The notes beneath the pieces are model-generated. The model made no database searches. It was not told the DNA's origin and worked only from the letters and a program-made list of their open reading frames with translations. 43,020 nt of DNA, taken from NCBI GenBank assembly GCA_028278455.1, contig JANQEH010000165.1, positions 1 to 43,020 of the forward strand, read 5' to 3'. The translations under genes and the position numbers were made by a program. The DNA comes from a bacterium. Lineage in GTDB: Bacteria > SM23-31. Below, in pieces: positions 1-8,666 of this stretch (position 1 is the first letter of the stretch; every line of letters starts with the position of its first letter).

Positions 1-2016
1 ATCATACTTATGTTCAATCCCCAGGTTATAATGCTCTGCCATTTCAGCTTTATAAAAATTCAGGTCACGATCCTGTGCCATTATCTGGTTCACACCGTGC
101 GCCTGATAGAATCTTCCCCATCCTGCCCTCAACACAGTTTTATCCGGCAGTTCCAGAACTGCATTGAGTCTTGGGCTGAGTTTACTTTCATCTGTCCACG
201 AATAATTATCATACCGAAATCCAGCTTCAATTGTCAATGGTTCAGAGATCCGGAATCTGTTGCTTAAATATATACCCAGTTCAGTCCCGCTATTATTACC
301 CTTTGCAGCAGATGTGTCCAACTCGACAGGTACCTCAGGATCTGCAGGATTTATAATGTTTGGCCGTAAAATATTGAAGAAATTGTAGTCGTATTCACCT
401 TCTACCTGCTTTGAATTAAATCCCCATTTAATTAGATAATCTTCATTCAGGCTGTAGCTCCAATCCTGCTTGAAACCATAGAAACTGAAATTCCGAATAT
501 CTCTGATCTCTCCGTTGAAATCGAGGTGGTCAACATCTCCAATGGTTTCAACGTAACCCTTTTTATCTACAACCCCATTGTATAATATAGTACTTGTGAA
601 AAGATTGTCGCTGAATTCAGCATCCCAGTTTAACCACTGATAATGGTTGTTGTATTCGGTATCAATCGCAACTTCATCGCCATCGAGAATAATATGCATA
701 TCATCAACTGAAGACAGAAAACTTGCCGATATCGAGTGATTCTTATTTATATAAAACTGGAATTTGCTGAGTATATCATAATATACAGGTTCTATGACAT
801 CATCTGAATCTTCGCTTTCAACAGCTTTCAGGAGAAGGTCAATATATCCCCTCCTGGCCAGAAATAGATAATTACCTTTTCCCCCGGCAAACTCTCCCTG
901 TGAAAGCAGCCGGGCATTCATAAAACTAATAGCACCTGATGACCTTGAGTTTTCTTTGGTAGGAGTTACAGTCTTCATATTGAAAATACCGCTCAGCCTG
1001 TTGCCGAATTCCGCAGGAAATGCTCCCGTCATCATATCGATACTGCTGATCGCTTCAACATCGATTATACTCAAAAAACCATCAATATCCTTCAGGTGGA
1101 ACGGATCATATAACTCCATACCGTCAAGCTGAACAAGCACTTCCTCATACGAACCGCCCCGAATTGAAAACCTCGATGAAAAATCGTTGCCTGATACTCC
1201 CGGCAGCCGTGTAGCCGCCCTGTAAATATCTTCCCCTATCTGGGGGAATGTCCGCATGTCATCGGAATTCAATGAGTTTGAAGTAGTAGGCGCCTTTTCC
1301 ATTAACTTGAACTGACCGGGAGTTACTACTATCTCTCTCAGGGAGAGTATCGATTCTGTCAATTCAAAATCTATTATTACTGACCTGCCCGCCTCTACAA
1401 CTATATTCTCAAGACGTTTTTTCTCATAGCCTACATACGACGCTTCTAAATCATATGTCCCCTCATCTACATTGGGGATTATAAATTCACCATCCCTGTT
1501 TGTTGCAGCTCCCCGATATGTACCCTTTATAACTATATTTGCCCCTATCAAAGGCTCTCCTGTAGCGGCATCTTTTACGGTTCCTGAAATCTCGCCATCA
1601 TTCAGATTTTTACTCTTTGAAAGATCTATGTTCGCCTCGGCTTTTGGTACAATTGCTATCTGTCCATTATTGGTTATTATCAATCCTGTATCAGTATCTT
1701 TGAGGATCTTGACAAGGGCTTCGAGCGCCGCCACATCACTCATTTTCACCGAGACTATTTTATCTGCAGGTATCCTGTCAATTGCATAATTCAGCTTGAT
1801 ATCCCCTCTTTGTGAGATTTCGTTCAAGGCTTTCTCAAAGCTGACTTCTTTAAGATCGATAGTAATAATATTGAATAGAGATCTGGGTATTTTTTCTACC
1901 ACCTGTTGATCAAAATCCAGCTCAGGTGCCTTCTGACGGGCATATAGCGGAGATAGTATTGATAAAGTCAAAAGTGTAATCAGTGCGATTCTGATAGTTT
2001 GAAAACCATTTACCAT
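1..2016 (-). CDS. TonB-dependent receptor with N-terminal STN domain (3' end outside window)
   Basis: Outer-membrane receptor that would import a large or scarce nutrient using TonB energy. The reading frame is open from the ATG at 2016 to base 1 (672 codons) and continues beyond the window. Order seen: signal peptide (1-27), STN domain (about 52-123, the surface that usually signals to FecR), carboxypeptidase-like regulatory/CNA-B domain (about 142-218, GTVKDAATGEPLIGANI), TonB plug (about 240-350, with SIRGG near 284), then the start of a beta-barrel rich in aromatic strands. The start is set by AAGGAG (2025-2030) 8 nt upstream. It lies 51 nt downstream of FecR, so sigma-FecR-receptor looks like one cell-surface signalling unit. 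The substrate cannot be told from the sequence. Confidence 0.93.
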   Translation of the reverse strand, partial: MVNGFQTIRIALITLLTLSILSPLYARQKAPELDFDQQVVEKIPRSLFNIITIDLKEVSFEKALNEISQRGDIKLNYAIDRIPADKIVSVKMSDVAALEALVKILKDTDTGLIITNNGQIAIVPKAEANIDLSKSKNLNDGEISGTVKDAATGEPLIGANIVIKGTYRGAATNRDGEFIIPNVDEGTYDLEASYVGYEKKRLENIVVEAGRSVIIDFELTESILSLREIVVTPGQFKLMEKAPTTSNSLNSDDMRTFPQIGEDIYRAATRLPGVSGNDFSSRFSIRGGSYEEVLVQLDGMELYDPFHLKDIDGFLSIIDVEAISSIDMMTGAFPAEFGNRLSGIFNMKTVTPTKENSRSSGAISFMNARLLSQGEFAGGKGNYLFLARRGYIDLLLKAVESEDSDDVIEPVYYDILSKFQFYINKNHSISASFLSSVDDMHIILDGDEVAIDTEYNNHYQWLNWDAEFSDNLFTSTILYNGVVDKKGYVETIGDVDHLDFNGEIRDIRNFSFYGFKQDWSYSLNEDYLIKWGFNSKQVEGEYDYNFFNILRPNIINPADPEVPVELDTSAAKGNNSGTELGIYLSNRFRISEPLTIEAGFRYDNYSWTDESKLSPRLNAVLELPDKTVLRAGWGRFYQAHGVNQIMAQDRDLNFYKAEMAEHYNLGIEHKYD

Positions 2017-2067
2017 ACCTTAATCTCCTTGAAAGTAGTTCTTCTGTGCACATTACTGAAACATTTC

Positions 2068-3087
2068 TCATTGTTCCTTAAAAAATCTGACGATTTTTCC
2101 ATTTCTTTCATATCTTTGATTTATTATGGCACCTACCAGATCCAGCAGGTTATCAACCGGTTCTTTCTGAAGGTGGATATTTATTTTATGAGACAGAGCT
2201 GAATCATCGATGTCAATTACAAGATCATACCAGCGTTCGAGCTGTCCAATGATCTCTGAAAGATTGACGTTGTCCATTTTCAGGTTGTTATTCATCCAGC
2301 CTAGATAGTCTGCTGATTCAACTTTAACCGGTCTTGAAGGGATACCGGCAGTTGTTAATACACTCATTTCGTTTTCAGTAAGAATCTCATGTTCTTCCGA
2401 ATCCCCGGCCCTGAAAGATACTTTACCTTCGGTTACAACCAGTTCCACCCTTTCATTCTCCCGCCATGCCCTAAGGTTGAATTTGGTTCCAAGCACTGTC
2501 ACCAGAGCATTTTCAGCATATACTTTGAATGGTTTTTCATTGTCAGGAGCTACTATGAAATACCCCTCTCCCTGAAAATAGATATCTCTGGAAGCATCTC
2601 CGAATTCAGTAGGATAGCGCAATATACTACCGGCATCAAGAGTGATTTCTGTTCCATCATCTAATGCAAAAGAAGTACGCGTTCCGTTATCAACAATGAT
2701 CTCCTTCCATTCCTTTTCTATTCCACCCTGTCCGGGGATTCCCATTATCAGGATATAAACAGCAGGAATAAGAATCACAGCTATTGCTGCTGCAACTCTG
2801 ATCCATACTGAATTGAATTTGGATTTACGCTGTAATGGAACTACCCTGGTCTCGTCCTGTTGTTTATTTGATATTCCGGTTTCCCGTACAATATTCCCCC
2901 ATACCCGGTCTATATCCCATTTGTTTTTTTGTACCCTGGGGGAATTCCAGATCTTTTCCAGATTTTCTATTATGCGTTTATTATCGGGAGATGAATTGAT
3001 CCATGTCTCGATAATTTGCCTTTCTTCAGGTGTGCATTCACCTGACAGGAACTGAGTTAATAATTCTGTATCCGGTTGTTTTTTCAT
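2068..3087 (-). CDS. FecR-family anti-sigma factor
   Basis: Inner-membrane regulator that passes a signal from the STN domain of the neighbouring receptor to the ECF sigma factor. The protein (339 aa from the chosen start) has a cytoplasmic N-terminal part with the LLTQFLSGECTPEE pattern usual for Bacteroidota-type FecR, one membrane helix (about 94-116), a periplasmic FecR domain (about 130-240) and a C-terminal domain resembling DUF4974 (about 260-335). The frame opens earlier, at 3138 and 3111, but only the ATG at 3087 has a GGGAAG site (5 nt away) and begins where the family normally begins. It sits between the sigma gene and the receptor gene on the same strand. Confidence 0.9.
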   Translation of the reverse strand: MKKQPDTELLTQFLSGECTPEERQIIETWINSSPDNKRIIENLEKIWNSPRVQKNKWDIDRVWGNIVRETGISNKQQDETRVVPLQRKSKFNSVWIRVAAAIAVILIPAVYILIMGIPGQGGIEKEWKEIIVDNGTRTSFALDDGTEITLDAGSILRYPTEFGDASRDIYFQGEGYFIVAPDNEKPFKVYAENALVTVLGTKFNLRAWRENERVELVVTEGKVSFRAGDSEEHEILTENEMSVLTTAGIPSRPVKVESADYLGWMNNNLKMDNVNLSEIIGQLERWYDLVIDIDDSALSHKINIHLQKEPVDNLLDLVGAIINQRYERNGKIVRFFKEQ

Positions 3088-3203
3088 TATTGCTTCCCAA
3101 TTGAGCGACATTTCTTTTTCATTTACTATAATATCCATGAAAAGAAAAAAAGGGTGACAAGAATTATATTTTTCCTAATAGAAATATAACCAACCTGAAG
3201 ATC

Positions 3204-3770
3204 TTAGATGTGTATCAATGTCAGGAAAACTGATAGGCGGCTGCGGAGATATTTGAAAGCTCTGTTCATTTGTGTCTTAACGGTATTAACTGAAATACCG
3301 AGAATATCTGCTGTTTCCCGGTATGAAAATCCTTCAAACCTATTAAGAGTAAATACAGCGCGACATCCTTCGGGAAGTTCGTTTACAGCTTCATTGACGG
3401 CTTTTTCCAACTCTTTTTCCTGGAGTGTTTGATCCGGTCCGGGGAGCTTCAAATCCATACTAGCTGCCTCCTCGAGTTCAAAATTCAGCTTTTGGTTTCT
3501 GATATGTTGAATTCCCTGGTTTTTAACTGCTTTGTAAAGATAAGATTTGATATTCTGTTCCGGATCAAGGTTAGAGCGGTTTTTCCAAATATTCACAAAA
3601 ACAGACTGCACGATGTTTTCTGCACTCTGTGTATCTTTAACTAAAGTTAGTGTAAAGTTGAGAAGAGAAGTTGAGAATTTATCGAAAAGGGCCTTAAAGG
3701 AGGCGGTATCACCCGATTTTATCTTATCAATAGAAATTTGATCGATGTAATGCCGCCCCTTTTTGCTCAT
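3204..3770 (-). CDS. ECF RNA polymerase sigma-70 factor (Bacteroidota-type family)
   Basis: Extracytoplasmic-function sigma factor, 188 aa, normal length. Region 2 lies at about 22-90 (FKALFDKF, the DTQSAENIVQSVFVNIWKN helix, then IKSYLYKAVKN), followed by a variable linker and a region 4 helix-turn-helix at about 125-178 (LPEGCRAVFTLNRFEGFSY, then ADILGISVNTVKTQ). Region 3 is absent, as in ECF factors. The FecR gene follows after 116 nt and the receptor after that, which is the standard FecI-FecR-FecA type arrangement. It begins only 13 nt after the stop of the BNR/type IX protein on the same strand, so it may be co-transcribed with that gene. The start is supported only by a weak AGAG purine stretch. 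Confidence 0.93.
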   Translation of the reverse strand: MSKKGRHYIDQISIDKIKSGDTASFKALFDKFSTSLLNFTLTLVKDTQSAENIVQSVFVNIWKNRSNLDPEQNIKSYLYKAVKNQGIQHIRNQKLNFELEEAASMDLKLPGPDQTLQEKELEKAVNEAVNELPEGCRAVFTLNRFEGFSYRETADILGISVNTVKTQMNRAFKYLRSRLSVFLTLIHI

Positions 3771-3783
3771 GTTTTCTCTGTAT

Positions 3784-6336
3784 CTATTTTATCAGAGTCA
3801 TCTTATTCGTTTTATACTGCCCCCCTGCTTTCATAACGGCAATGTAAATACCGCTTCCTACAGATTTGCCATTACTATTTGTTCCATCCCAACGGATGTA
3901 ATGAGCGCCCTCGTCAAAAGCCCTGTTAGCCAGGGTCTTAACTTCCTGGCCTATAATATCATATATTTTCAATTCAACAAAAACAGCTTTTTCAAGCCTG
4001 ATCTCGATCTTAGTGTCAGGATTGAATGGATTCGGATAATTCCCAATAAGTTCGTATTGATCCGGTACAATATCGTCAATACCGTTGCCCGGCTCCTCAT
4101 CGGGATCGGCTGGAAGCATCGTCCTTTGCCATACTCCGTTTCCGTGAGTGGCGATACGTATCTTCCGGTTCAGTTCCGACATGGAAAGGTCCATAGCCAT
4201 GACCGCCGGAGGCAGACCTTCATTGAAATCATTCCATGTCTGTCCGAAATCAGTCGATACATAAACACCTAGGTCGTTCGCTACATAGACATTCTTGTGA
4301 TCATCTTTATCTACAAGTACATCATGTGTAGGAACGTCCGGTAGCCCCTGTCCTATGTCTGTCCATGTCTCCGCTGCATCTGTTGTAGCAAAAAGATGTG
4401 ATGAACCAAATCCGGAAAGGGTAACGAATGCAATATCCCTATTCTTCTGATATATTTCTACGGCTGTAATGTACCTGTCAGGGAGGTCGTGGGTTACGTT
4501 ATCCCAATTCCCGGTAGAAGAATTCAGTTTGAATATCTCTGCCCTCTGACTGCTGGTAGGTACCGTTGCTGCATATATTTTACCTACTCCCGTAGTAGGG
4601 CCGGCCAGTGCGATTATAGAATTCCCATTAAGAATTCCACTTTCTTCCGACCAGGTATTACCTCTGTTTCGTGATCTCCATATTCTGTCAGTCCCTGCAA
4701 GCATATCGGTTGCTGAGATAGTTAAATATGGAGCAATGAATGCAGCTTTTCTCTGTCGATGATCATAAGAGATACCGCTTGTAGTCGAAGACCAGTTTTC
4801 TCCTCCATTTGTCGATACTCTTATTGCCAGATACTGCGCCGAACCATAAATGAAATTACGATATGTCCTGTTTATAGCCGTGCAGGATCCGTCACCGCCG
4901 ATAAGCCCTGTTCTCCAGAGATCTTCCCCTTCATAAATTACAGTGCTGTTATCCTGGAGACCGCCGATGAAGAACAGTGAATCGTGATTTGATGAAGTAA
5001 CATTCTTATAGAACTGGGTAGTTATGTACCCATAGTTCAGGTCTTTTACATTGTGTCCCCCGTCATGAGATACATATACACCGCCGTCATTTCCAAAATA
5101 CACAGTTTCAGGATCAGTCGGATGATTAGCATAGCAATGATGATCCACGTGCATTCCACCCAACACGTCAAAAGTCTGCGCACCATCTGTGGATACACCG
5201 TAATTTACACCGGCAAGCAAGACTTTGTTATTATCTGCCGGATTGACTCTTACGTAATGAGCAAACCATCCCTGATATGATGGAAAATCATAATCCATTG
5301 CAGAAAATATAGGTTCCCAGGTATCCCCGTTATCCGTACTTCTGTACAGTGCTATACCGTCGAGATCATCTGCCACATCAGCATAGATTTGGTCCGGATC
5401 GGCTTCGTAAATATCAAGAAGCGTTTTTCCTGTCCAGTGCGAAGGTAATCCCGAGGTCTGTTCCGTCCATGTAGTTCCGCCGTCAAGAGACCTGTAAATA
5501 CCTGTACCTGTAGTGCCGAAATTGCCGCATGATGCAAAAAGAATATCTGTATCCTGCGGATTGATCTCTATATCAACAACCATTATAACATCAAGTACTA
5601 AATTCCATGTCACTCCTGCGTCAACAGATTTGTAAAGTCCCTCAGACGTTCCTGCATAGACAATATCAGGATTAGATGGATCCAGCTCGATTGCCTGCAC
5701 ACCTCTCTGCTGATCGTAAGTCCAGTCAATACTTTTTTCCCAGGTATCACCTCCATCAGCAGTCTTAAGAAGTCCAATTCCATAACTTCCCCTGGTTAGC
5801 CTTCTGTAAAGCCCACCATCTGAATTCTGATAGGCATAAACTTCGCCTGTGCCGATATATATTACATCAGAATCCCTTGGATCGATAGCGATCGCTCCGA
5901 CTCCAAGCACCGGATAGCCCGTGTCAAGATTTTGCCATGAATAATTATCATTCTCATCTATATCCATCCGCCATAGTCCGCCGCTTGCTGAACCCGCATA
6001 TACAATCCCGGGATCATTCGGATCAACTGCAAGAGCATTTGTTCTACCACCCTGGTTGTACGGGCCGATGCAATGCCACTTATCCGGGGCAGATATAGCT
6101 CCCTGCTTGTGGAGTCTCATCTCAGATTCTTCGAAAGCCGTGTAATATCCTTGTTCCGGCAATACACGGTTGGGATAGGCACGCTGGTGGGTCATAAATT
6201 CAAGCGATTCAAGCGCCCCGCTTCTGTGTTTCTCTGTTGGAAGATCGATCCCCGAATCATTTAGAACAAGAAAGATTAAAAAAAGTACTGCGGATACAAT
6301 AAGCCCCCTTACGAATCCAGCATCACTCAGTTTCAT
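3784..6336 (-). CDS. Secreted BNR/Asp-box beta-propeller protein with type IX-style C-terminal sorting domain
   Basis: Large exported protein (850 aa), probably surface-attached or released. It has an N-terminal hydrophobic export segment (about 10-26). The body contains at least eight Asp-box motifs of the S-x-D-x-G-x-T-W type (for example SVDAGVTW, SLDGGTTW, STDNGDTW, STDFGQTW), as in sortilin/Xgh74-like seven-bladed propellers. A C-terminal module of about 86 residues starts at 765 (YPNPFNP, then KIYDIIGQEV and SGIYIAVMKAG) and matches the FlgD-like/type A sorting domains used by the type IX secretion system. GGAG lies 8 nt before the ATG. Asp boxes alone do not make it a sialidase or glucanase, so the function is unknown. 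Confidence 0.85.
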   Translation of the reverse strand: MKLSDAGFVRGLIVSAVLFLIFLVLNDSGIDLPTEKHRSGALESLEFMTHQRAYPNRVLPEQGYYTAFEESEMRLHKQGAISAPDKWHCIGPYNQGGRTNALAVDPNDPGIVYAGSASGGLWRMDIDENDNYSWQNLDTGYPVLGVGAIAIDPRDSDVIYIGTGEVYAYQNSDGGLYRRLTRGSYGIGLLKTADGGDTWEKSIDWTYDQQRGVQAIELDPSNPDIVYAGTSEGLYKSVDAGVTWNLVLDVIMVVDIEINPQDTDILFASCGNFGTTGTGIYRSLDGGTTWTEQTSGLPSHWTGKTLLDIYEADPDQIYADVADDLDGIALYRSTDNGDTWEPIFSAMDYDFPSYQGWFAHYVRVNPADNNKVLLAGVNYGVSTDGAQTFDVLGGMHVDHHCYANHPTDPETVYFGNDGGVYVSHDGGHNVKDLNYGYITTQFYKNVTSSNHDSLFFIGGLQDNSTVIYEGEDLWRTGLIGGDGSCTAINRTYRNFIYGSAQYLAIRVSTNGGENWSSTTSGISYDHRQRKAAFIAPYLTISATDMLAGTDRIWRSRNRGNTWSEESGILNGNSIIALAGPTTGVGKIYAATVPTSSQRAEIFKLNSSTGNWDNVTHDLPDRYITAVEIYQKNRDIAFVTLSGFGSSHLFATTDAAETWTDIGQGLPDVPTHDVLVDKDDHKNVYVANDLGVYVSTDFGQTWNDFNEGLPPAVMAMDLSMSELNRKIRIATHGNGVWQRTMLPADPDEEPGNGIDDIVPDQYELIGNYPNPFNPDTKIEIRLEKAVFVELKIYDIIGQEVKTLANRAFDEGAHYIRWDGTNSNGKSVGSGIYIAVMKAGGQYKTNKMTLIK

Positions 6337-6478
6337 TTCAACACTCCGGTAAGTTTTTAAAATGCGGTTATAAAAATAGGAATATACGATAGCATTTTTT
6401 GATACAGATACTCCAGGTAAAATATTCCTAAAAAAACCGCAAAAAACGAAAAATTAGTACTTATACTTAAAAAATCGA

Positions 6479-7156
6479 TTAAAAGAATGGCCCGAAGATC
6501 TTTTTAAAATCTTCATATTCGTTAATTATTACAATATTCCTTTTTTCAACCCTGATAAAACCCTCTTCCTGGAGGTGGTGCAGGTTTCTGTTAAAAGTCT
6601 CCCTGGTAAGTCCAACATAGCTTGCCATCTCGCTTTGATTTGATGTCCCTTCAATTACTACACTTTTTCCTCTTTCTTCACCCTGATCTCTAGCCCATCT
6701 GAGCAATGAAGAAGCAACTTTTCCCCTTGCATTCAATATAGATAATCCTTTTATCTGTGAATCTGAGTTTCTAATCCTTTGGGCAAGTTCTTTCAGCATC
6801 TCAACAGCGACATTTGGAAATTTCGCAAGCATTCTGTGAAAATCCGATTCTTTTACTGCGAGAAGCTTAAGATCGGTTTCTGCTGCTGCATCAGTAGATC
6901 TGGGGTAACCATCCAGAATACTCATCTCCCCGAAAAAATTCCCTGGTTTCAATATAGCAATTACAACTTCTTTACCATCCCTGTTCAGTCGCGAGATCTT
7001 CACATACCCTTCAAGTATGATGAAAAAACCTGTCGGATCTTCAGATTCAAGAAAGATAATACTGTTCTTTTTAAAAACCTGTTCTAAACCGGCTTTTTTC
7101 AGAAATTCGAGAGCTTCTTTATTCAGCTCTGTATATCGGAATGATTGTGACTGCAT
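6479..7156 (-). CDS. Crp/Fnr-family transcriptional regulator
   Basis: DNA-binding regulator, 225 aa, usual length. A cyclic-nucleotide-binding-like beta-barrel occupies about 20-115 (FFIILEGYVKISRL, then FFGEMSILDG, as in the phosphate-binding cassette), then a long dimer helix, then a winged helix (about 155-215; NQSEMASYVGLTRETFNRNL). There are no N-terminal cysteines of the FNR type, so an oxygen-sensing Fe-S cluster is not supported. The cassette reads GEMSILDGYPRSTDAAA, similar to cAMP-type cassettes, but the ligand cannot be assigned. It follows the dehydratase gene by 32 nt on the same strand, so it is probably the last gene of the ridA operon. It is a candidate to bind the palindrome at 8578-8595. 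Confidence 0.9.
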   Translation of the reverse strand: MQSQSFRYTELNKEALEFLKKAGLEQVFKKNSIIFLESEDPTGFFIILEGYVKISRLNRDGKEVVIAILKPGNFFGEMSILDGYPRSTDAAAETDLKLLAVKESDFHRMLAKFPNVAVEMLKELAQRIRNSDSQIKGLSILNARGKVASSLLRWARDQGEERGKSVVIEGTSNQSEMASYVGLTRETFNRNLHHLQEEGFIRVEKRNIVIINEYEDFKKIFGPFF

Positions 7157-7188
7157 TCTAACGCTGAGATCACCTGTATTGTATTTTC

Positions 7189-8139
7189 CTAATTGAAAGG
7201 CAGCGCCGTCAGATCGACATTTCCGCCTGATAGTATTATCCCTACCCTGCCTGTGAAATTGGCTTTTCTAAACATCACTGCAGCAACCGGAACTGCTGAA
7301 GAAGGCTCGATGATCAGTTTCATCCGTTCCCATATAAATCTCATAGCTTCTATTATTTCTTCTTCGGTTACCGTAACAATCTTATCTACAAATCTTTGCA
7401 CTATATCAAATGTCTTTTCCGAGAGCATAGTACGCAAACCGTCAGCTATTGTATCCGGATCGTTTATTGACACAATCTCACCTTTTTGAAGAGAAAGATA
7501 AGCATCATCTGCATTTTTCGGTTCGGCAGCAACTACTTTCGTACCTGTTTTGAAATAATGAGCTGAGAGGGCCGATCCACAGATCAGTCCACCTCCGCCG
7601 ATCGGAGCCAGAAGATAATCCAGGCTACCTACTTCTTCGAAAAATTCCATCGAGGCAGTAGCTGCACCCGCGATGATCCTGTAATCATCAAACGGATGAA
7701 TCAGGATCCCTCCGGTTTCTTCGATTATCCTGTTTGCTGTTGTAACTCTCGATTCCAGGGTTGGTTTACAGAATGTTATCTTTCCTCCGTAACTCTTGAC
7801 AGATTCCACTTTAACTCTTGGAGCAGTCTCAGGCATAACGATATACGCAGGAATCCCCCTGCTTTTCGCAGCAAAAGATAAAGCAGCAGCATGATTACCG
7901 GAAGAATGAGTTACAACCCCATTCATAGCCTGTTCATCACTCAGCTGCATTACCGTATTACTTGCGCCCCTGAATTTAAAAGCGCCTACCTTTTGAAGGT
8001 TTTCACATTTAAAATAAGCCTCAACACCGAACATCTCGTTAAAGGTGCTGTTTGTAAATACCGGTGTCCTTTTTACTATAGGTTTTACCCGTTCATAAGC
8101 ATCTTCGATCACCTTTTTATCAGGAAGACTATTCGTCAT
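7189..8139 (-). CDS. PLP-dependent threonine/serine dehydratase-like protein (short form)
   Basis: Fold type II pyridoxal-phosphate enzyme, 316 aa. It is predicted to deaminate threonine or serine to a 2-oxo acid through an enamine, although serine racemase-like activity is possible. The Schiff-base lysine is K55 in GAFKFRGA. SSGNH (79-83) is the substrate/PLP loop, GGGGL (181-185) binds the phosphate and SGGN (304-307) contacts the ring nitrogen. There is no C-terminal ACT domain, so it resembles catabolic TdcB/racemase forms rather than allosteric IlvA. The usual AGQGT-type loop reads AGAAT here. GGAGA lies 6 nt before the ATG. RidA, which removes the enamine product of this enzyme class, ends 14 nt upstream, which strongly supports a dehydratase role. 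Confidence 0.88.
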   Translation of the reverse strand: MTNSLPDKKVIEDAYERVKPIVKRTPVFTNSTFNEMFGVEAYFKCENLQKVGAFKFRGASNTVMQLSDEQAMNGVVTHSSGNHAAALSFAAKSRGIPAYIVMPETAPRVKVESVKSYGGKITFCKPTLESRVTTANRIIEETGGILIHPFDDYRIIAGAATASMEFFEEVGSLDYLLAPIGGGGLICGSALSAHYFKTGTKVVAAEPKNADDAYLSLQKGEIVSINDPDTIADGLRTMLSEKTFDIVQRFVDKIVTVTEEEIIEAMRFIWERMKLIIEPSSAVPVAAVMFRKANFTGRVGIILSGGNVDLTALPFN

Positions 8140-8153
8140 CTTATTTCTCCATC

Positions 8154-8528
8154 TTAACCGGCAGCTACAGCTTCGATCTCGATCAGGAATCCATAATTAA
8201 AGGCCCTGGTCGGTATAACAGCTCTTGCAGGTTTATGATCGCCAAAAAACTTCGAGTAAACATTGTTCACTCTTTTCCATAAAGCGATCTCACTTATATA
8301 AATTGTTGTTTTGATAACACTGCTTCTTGAAAGTCCGGCTTCTTTCAAAATTTCTTCTAAGTTCTGTAAGACCTGCAGAGTCTGTTCTTCAATTGATCCA
8401 GTTTTCTTTTCTCCTGATTCAGGATCAATCGGAAGCTGCGCAGAAATAAACAACATTCCGTTATATCTGACAGCCTGCGAATAGTGTCCTGCAGGCTTTG
8501 GAGCATTCTCAGTAAAAATGATCTCCAT
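8154..8528 (-). CDS. ridA: RidA/YjgF family enamine/imine deaminase
   Basis: Small cytosolic trimeric enzyme of 124 aa (family size). It hydrolyses reactive 2-aminoacrylate/2-aminocrotonate released by PLP dehydratases, protecting other PLP enzymes. Seen: the N-terminal NAPKPAGHYSQAV segment, FISAQLPIDPESG, the catalytic arginine in PARAVIP and the closing glutamate in IEIEAVAAG. It is the first gene of a likely three-gene operon (ridA, dehydratase, Crp/Fnr regulator). A sigma-70-like promoter at 8612-8640 and a palindrome at 8578-8595 lie directly upstream. Family members with the conserved arginine are normally active deaminases. Confidence 0.93.
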   Translation of the reverse strand: MEIIFTENAPKPAGHYSQAVRYNGMLFISAQLPIDPESGEKKTGSIEEQTLQVLQNLEEILKEAGLSRSSVIKTTIYISEIALWKRVNNVYSKFFGDHKPARAVIPTRAFNYGFLIEIEAVAAG

Positions 8529-8577
8529 TATCCTTACCCGGATTAGGTTTGACCTGATCTTAATTACTCGTATATAT

Positions 8578-8595
8578 TTTACACTCAGGTGTGAA
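8578..8595. promoter_or_regulatory. Imperfect palindrome, candidate operator for ridA operon
   Basis: TTTACAC-TCAG-GTGTGAA is an inverted repeat with 7-bp arms (one mismatch) and a 4-bp centre. It lies about 10-27 nt downstream of the predicted transcription start and 50 nt before the ridA ATG, a position suited to repression. Crp/Fnr-type sites have similar two-fold symmetry, and a Crp/Fnr regulator is encoded in the same operon. The link is inference. Confidence 0.4.
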
Positions 8596-8611
8596 GCTAT
8601 TACAGAATTGG

Positions 8612-8640
8612 AATATACTGTATTGCTTATTAAATATCAA
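8612..8640 (-). promoter_or_regulatory. Sigma-70-like promoter for ridA
   Basis: On the minus strand the -35 is TTGATA (8635-8640) and the -10 is TATATT (8612-8617), separated by 17 nt. Transcription would start near 8605 and give a leader of about 75 nt before the ridA ATG at 8528. Confidence 0.55.
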
Positions 8641-8666
8641 GCGGGGAATCTAAAATTAAAAAATAT

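Noticed and set aside
3763..4272. 169-codon plus-strand open frame over the sorting domain of the BNR gene
   Set aside because: It overlaps the conserved type IX domain on the other strand and has no family resemblance.
3784..6336. Sialidase or xyloglucanase call for the BNR protein
   Set aside because: Asp boxes are structural repeats and I see no catalytic residue pattern of either enzyme family.
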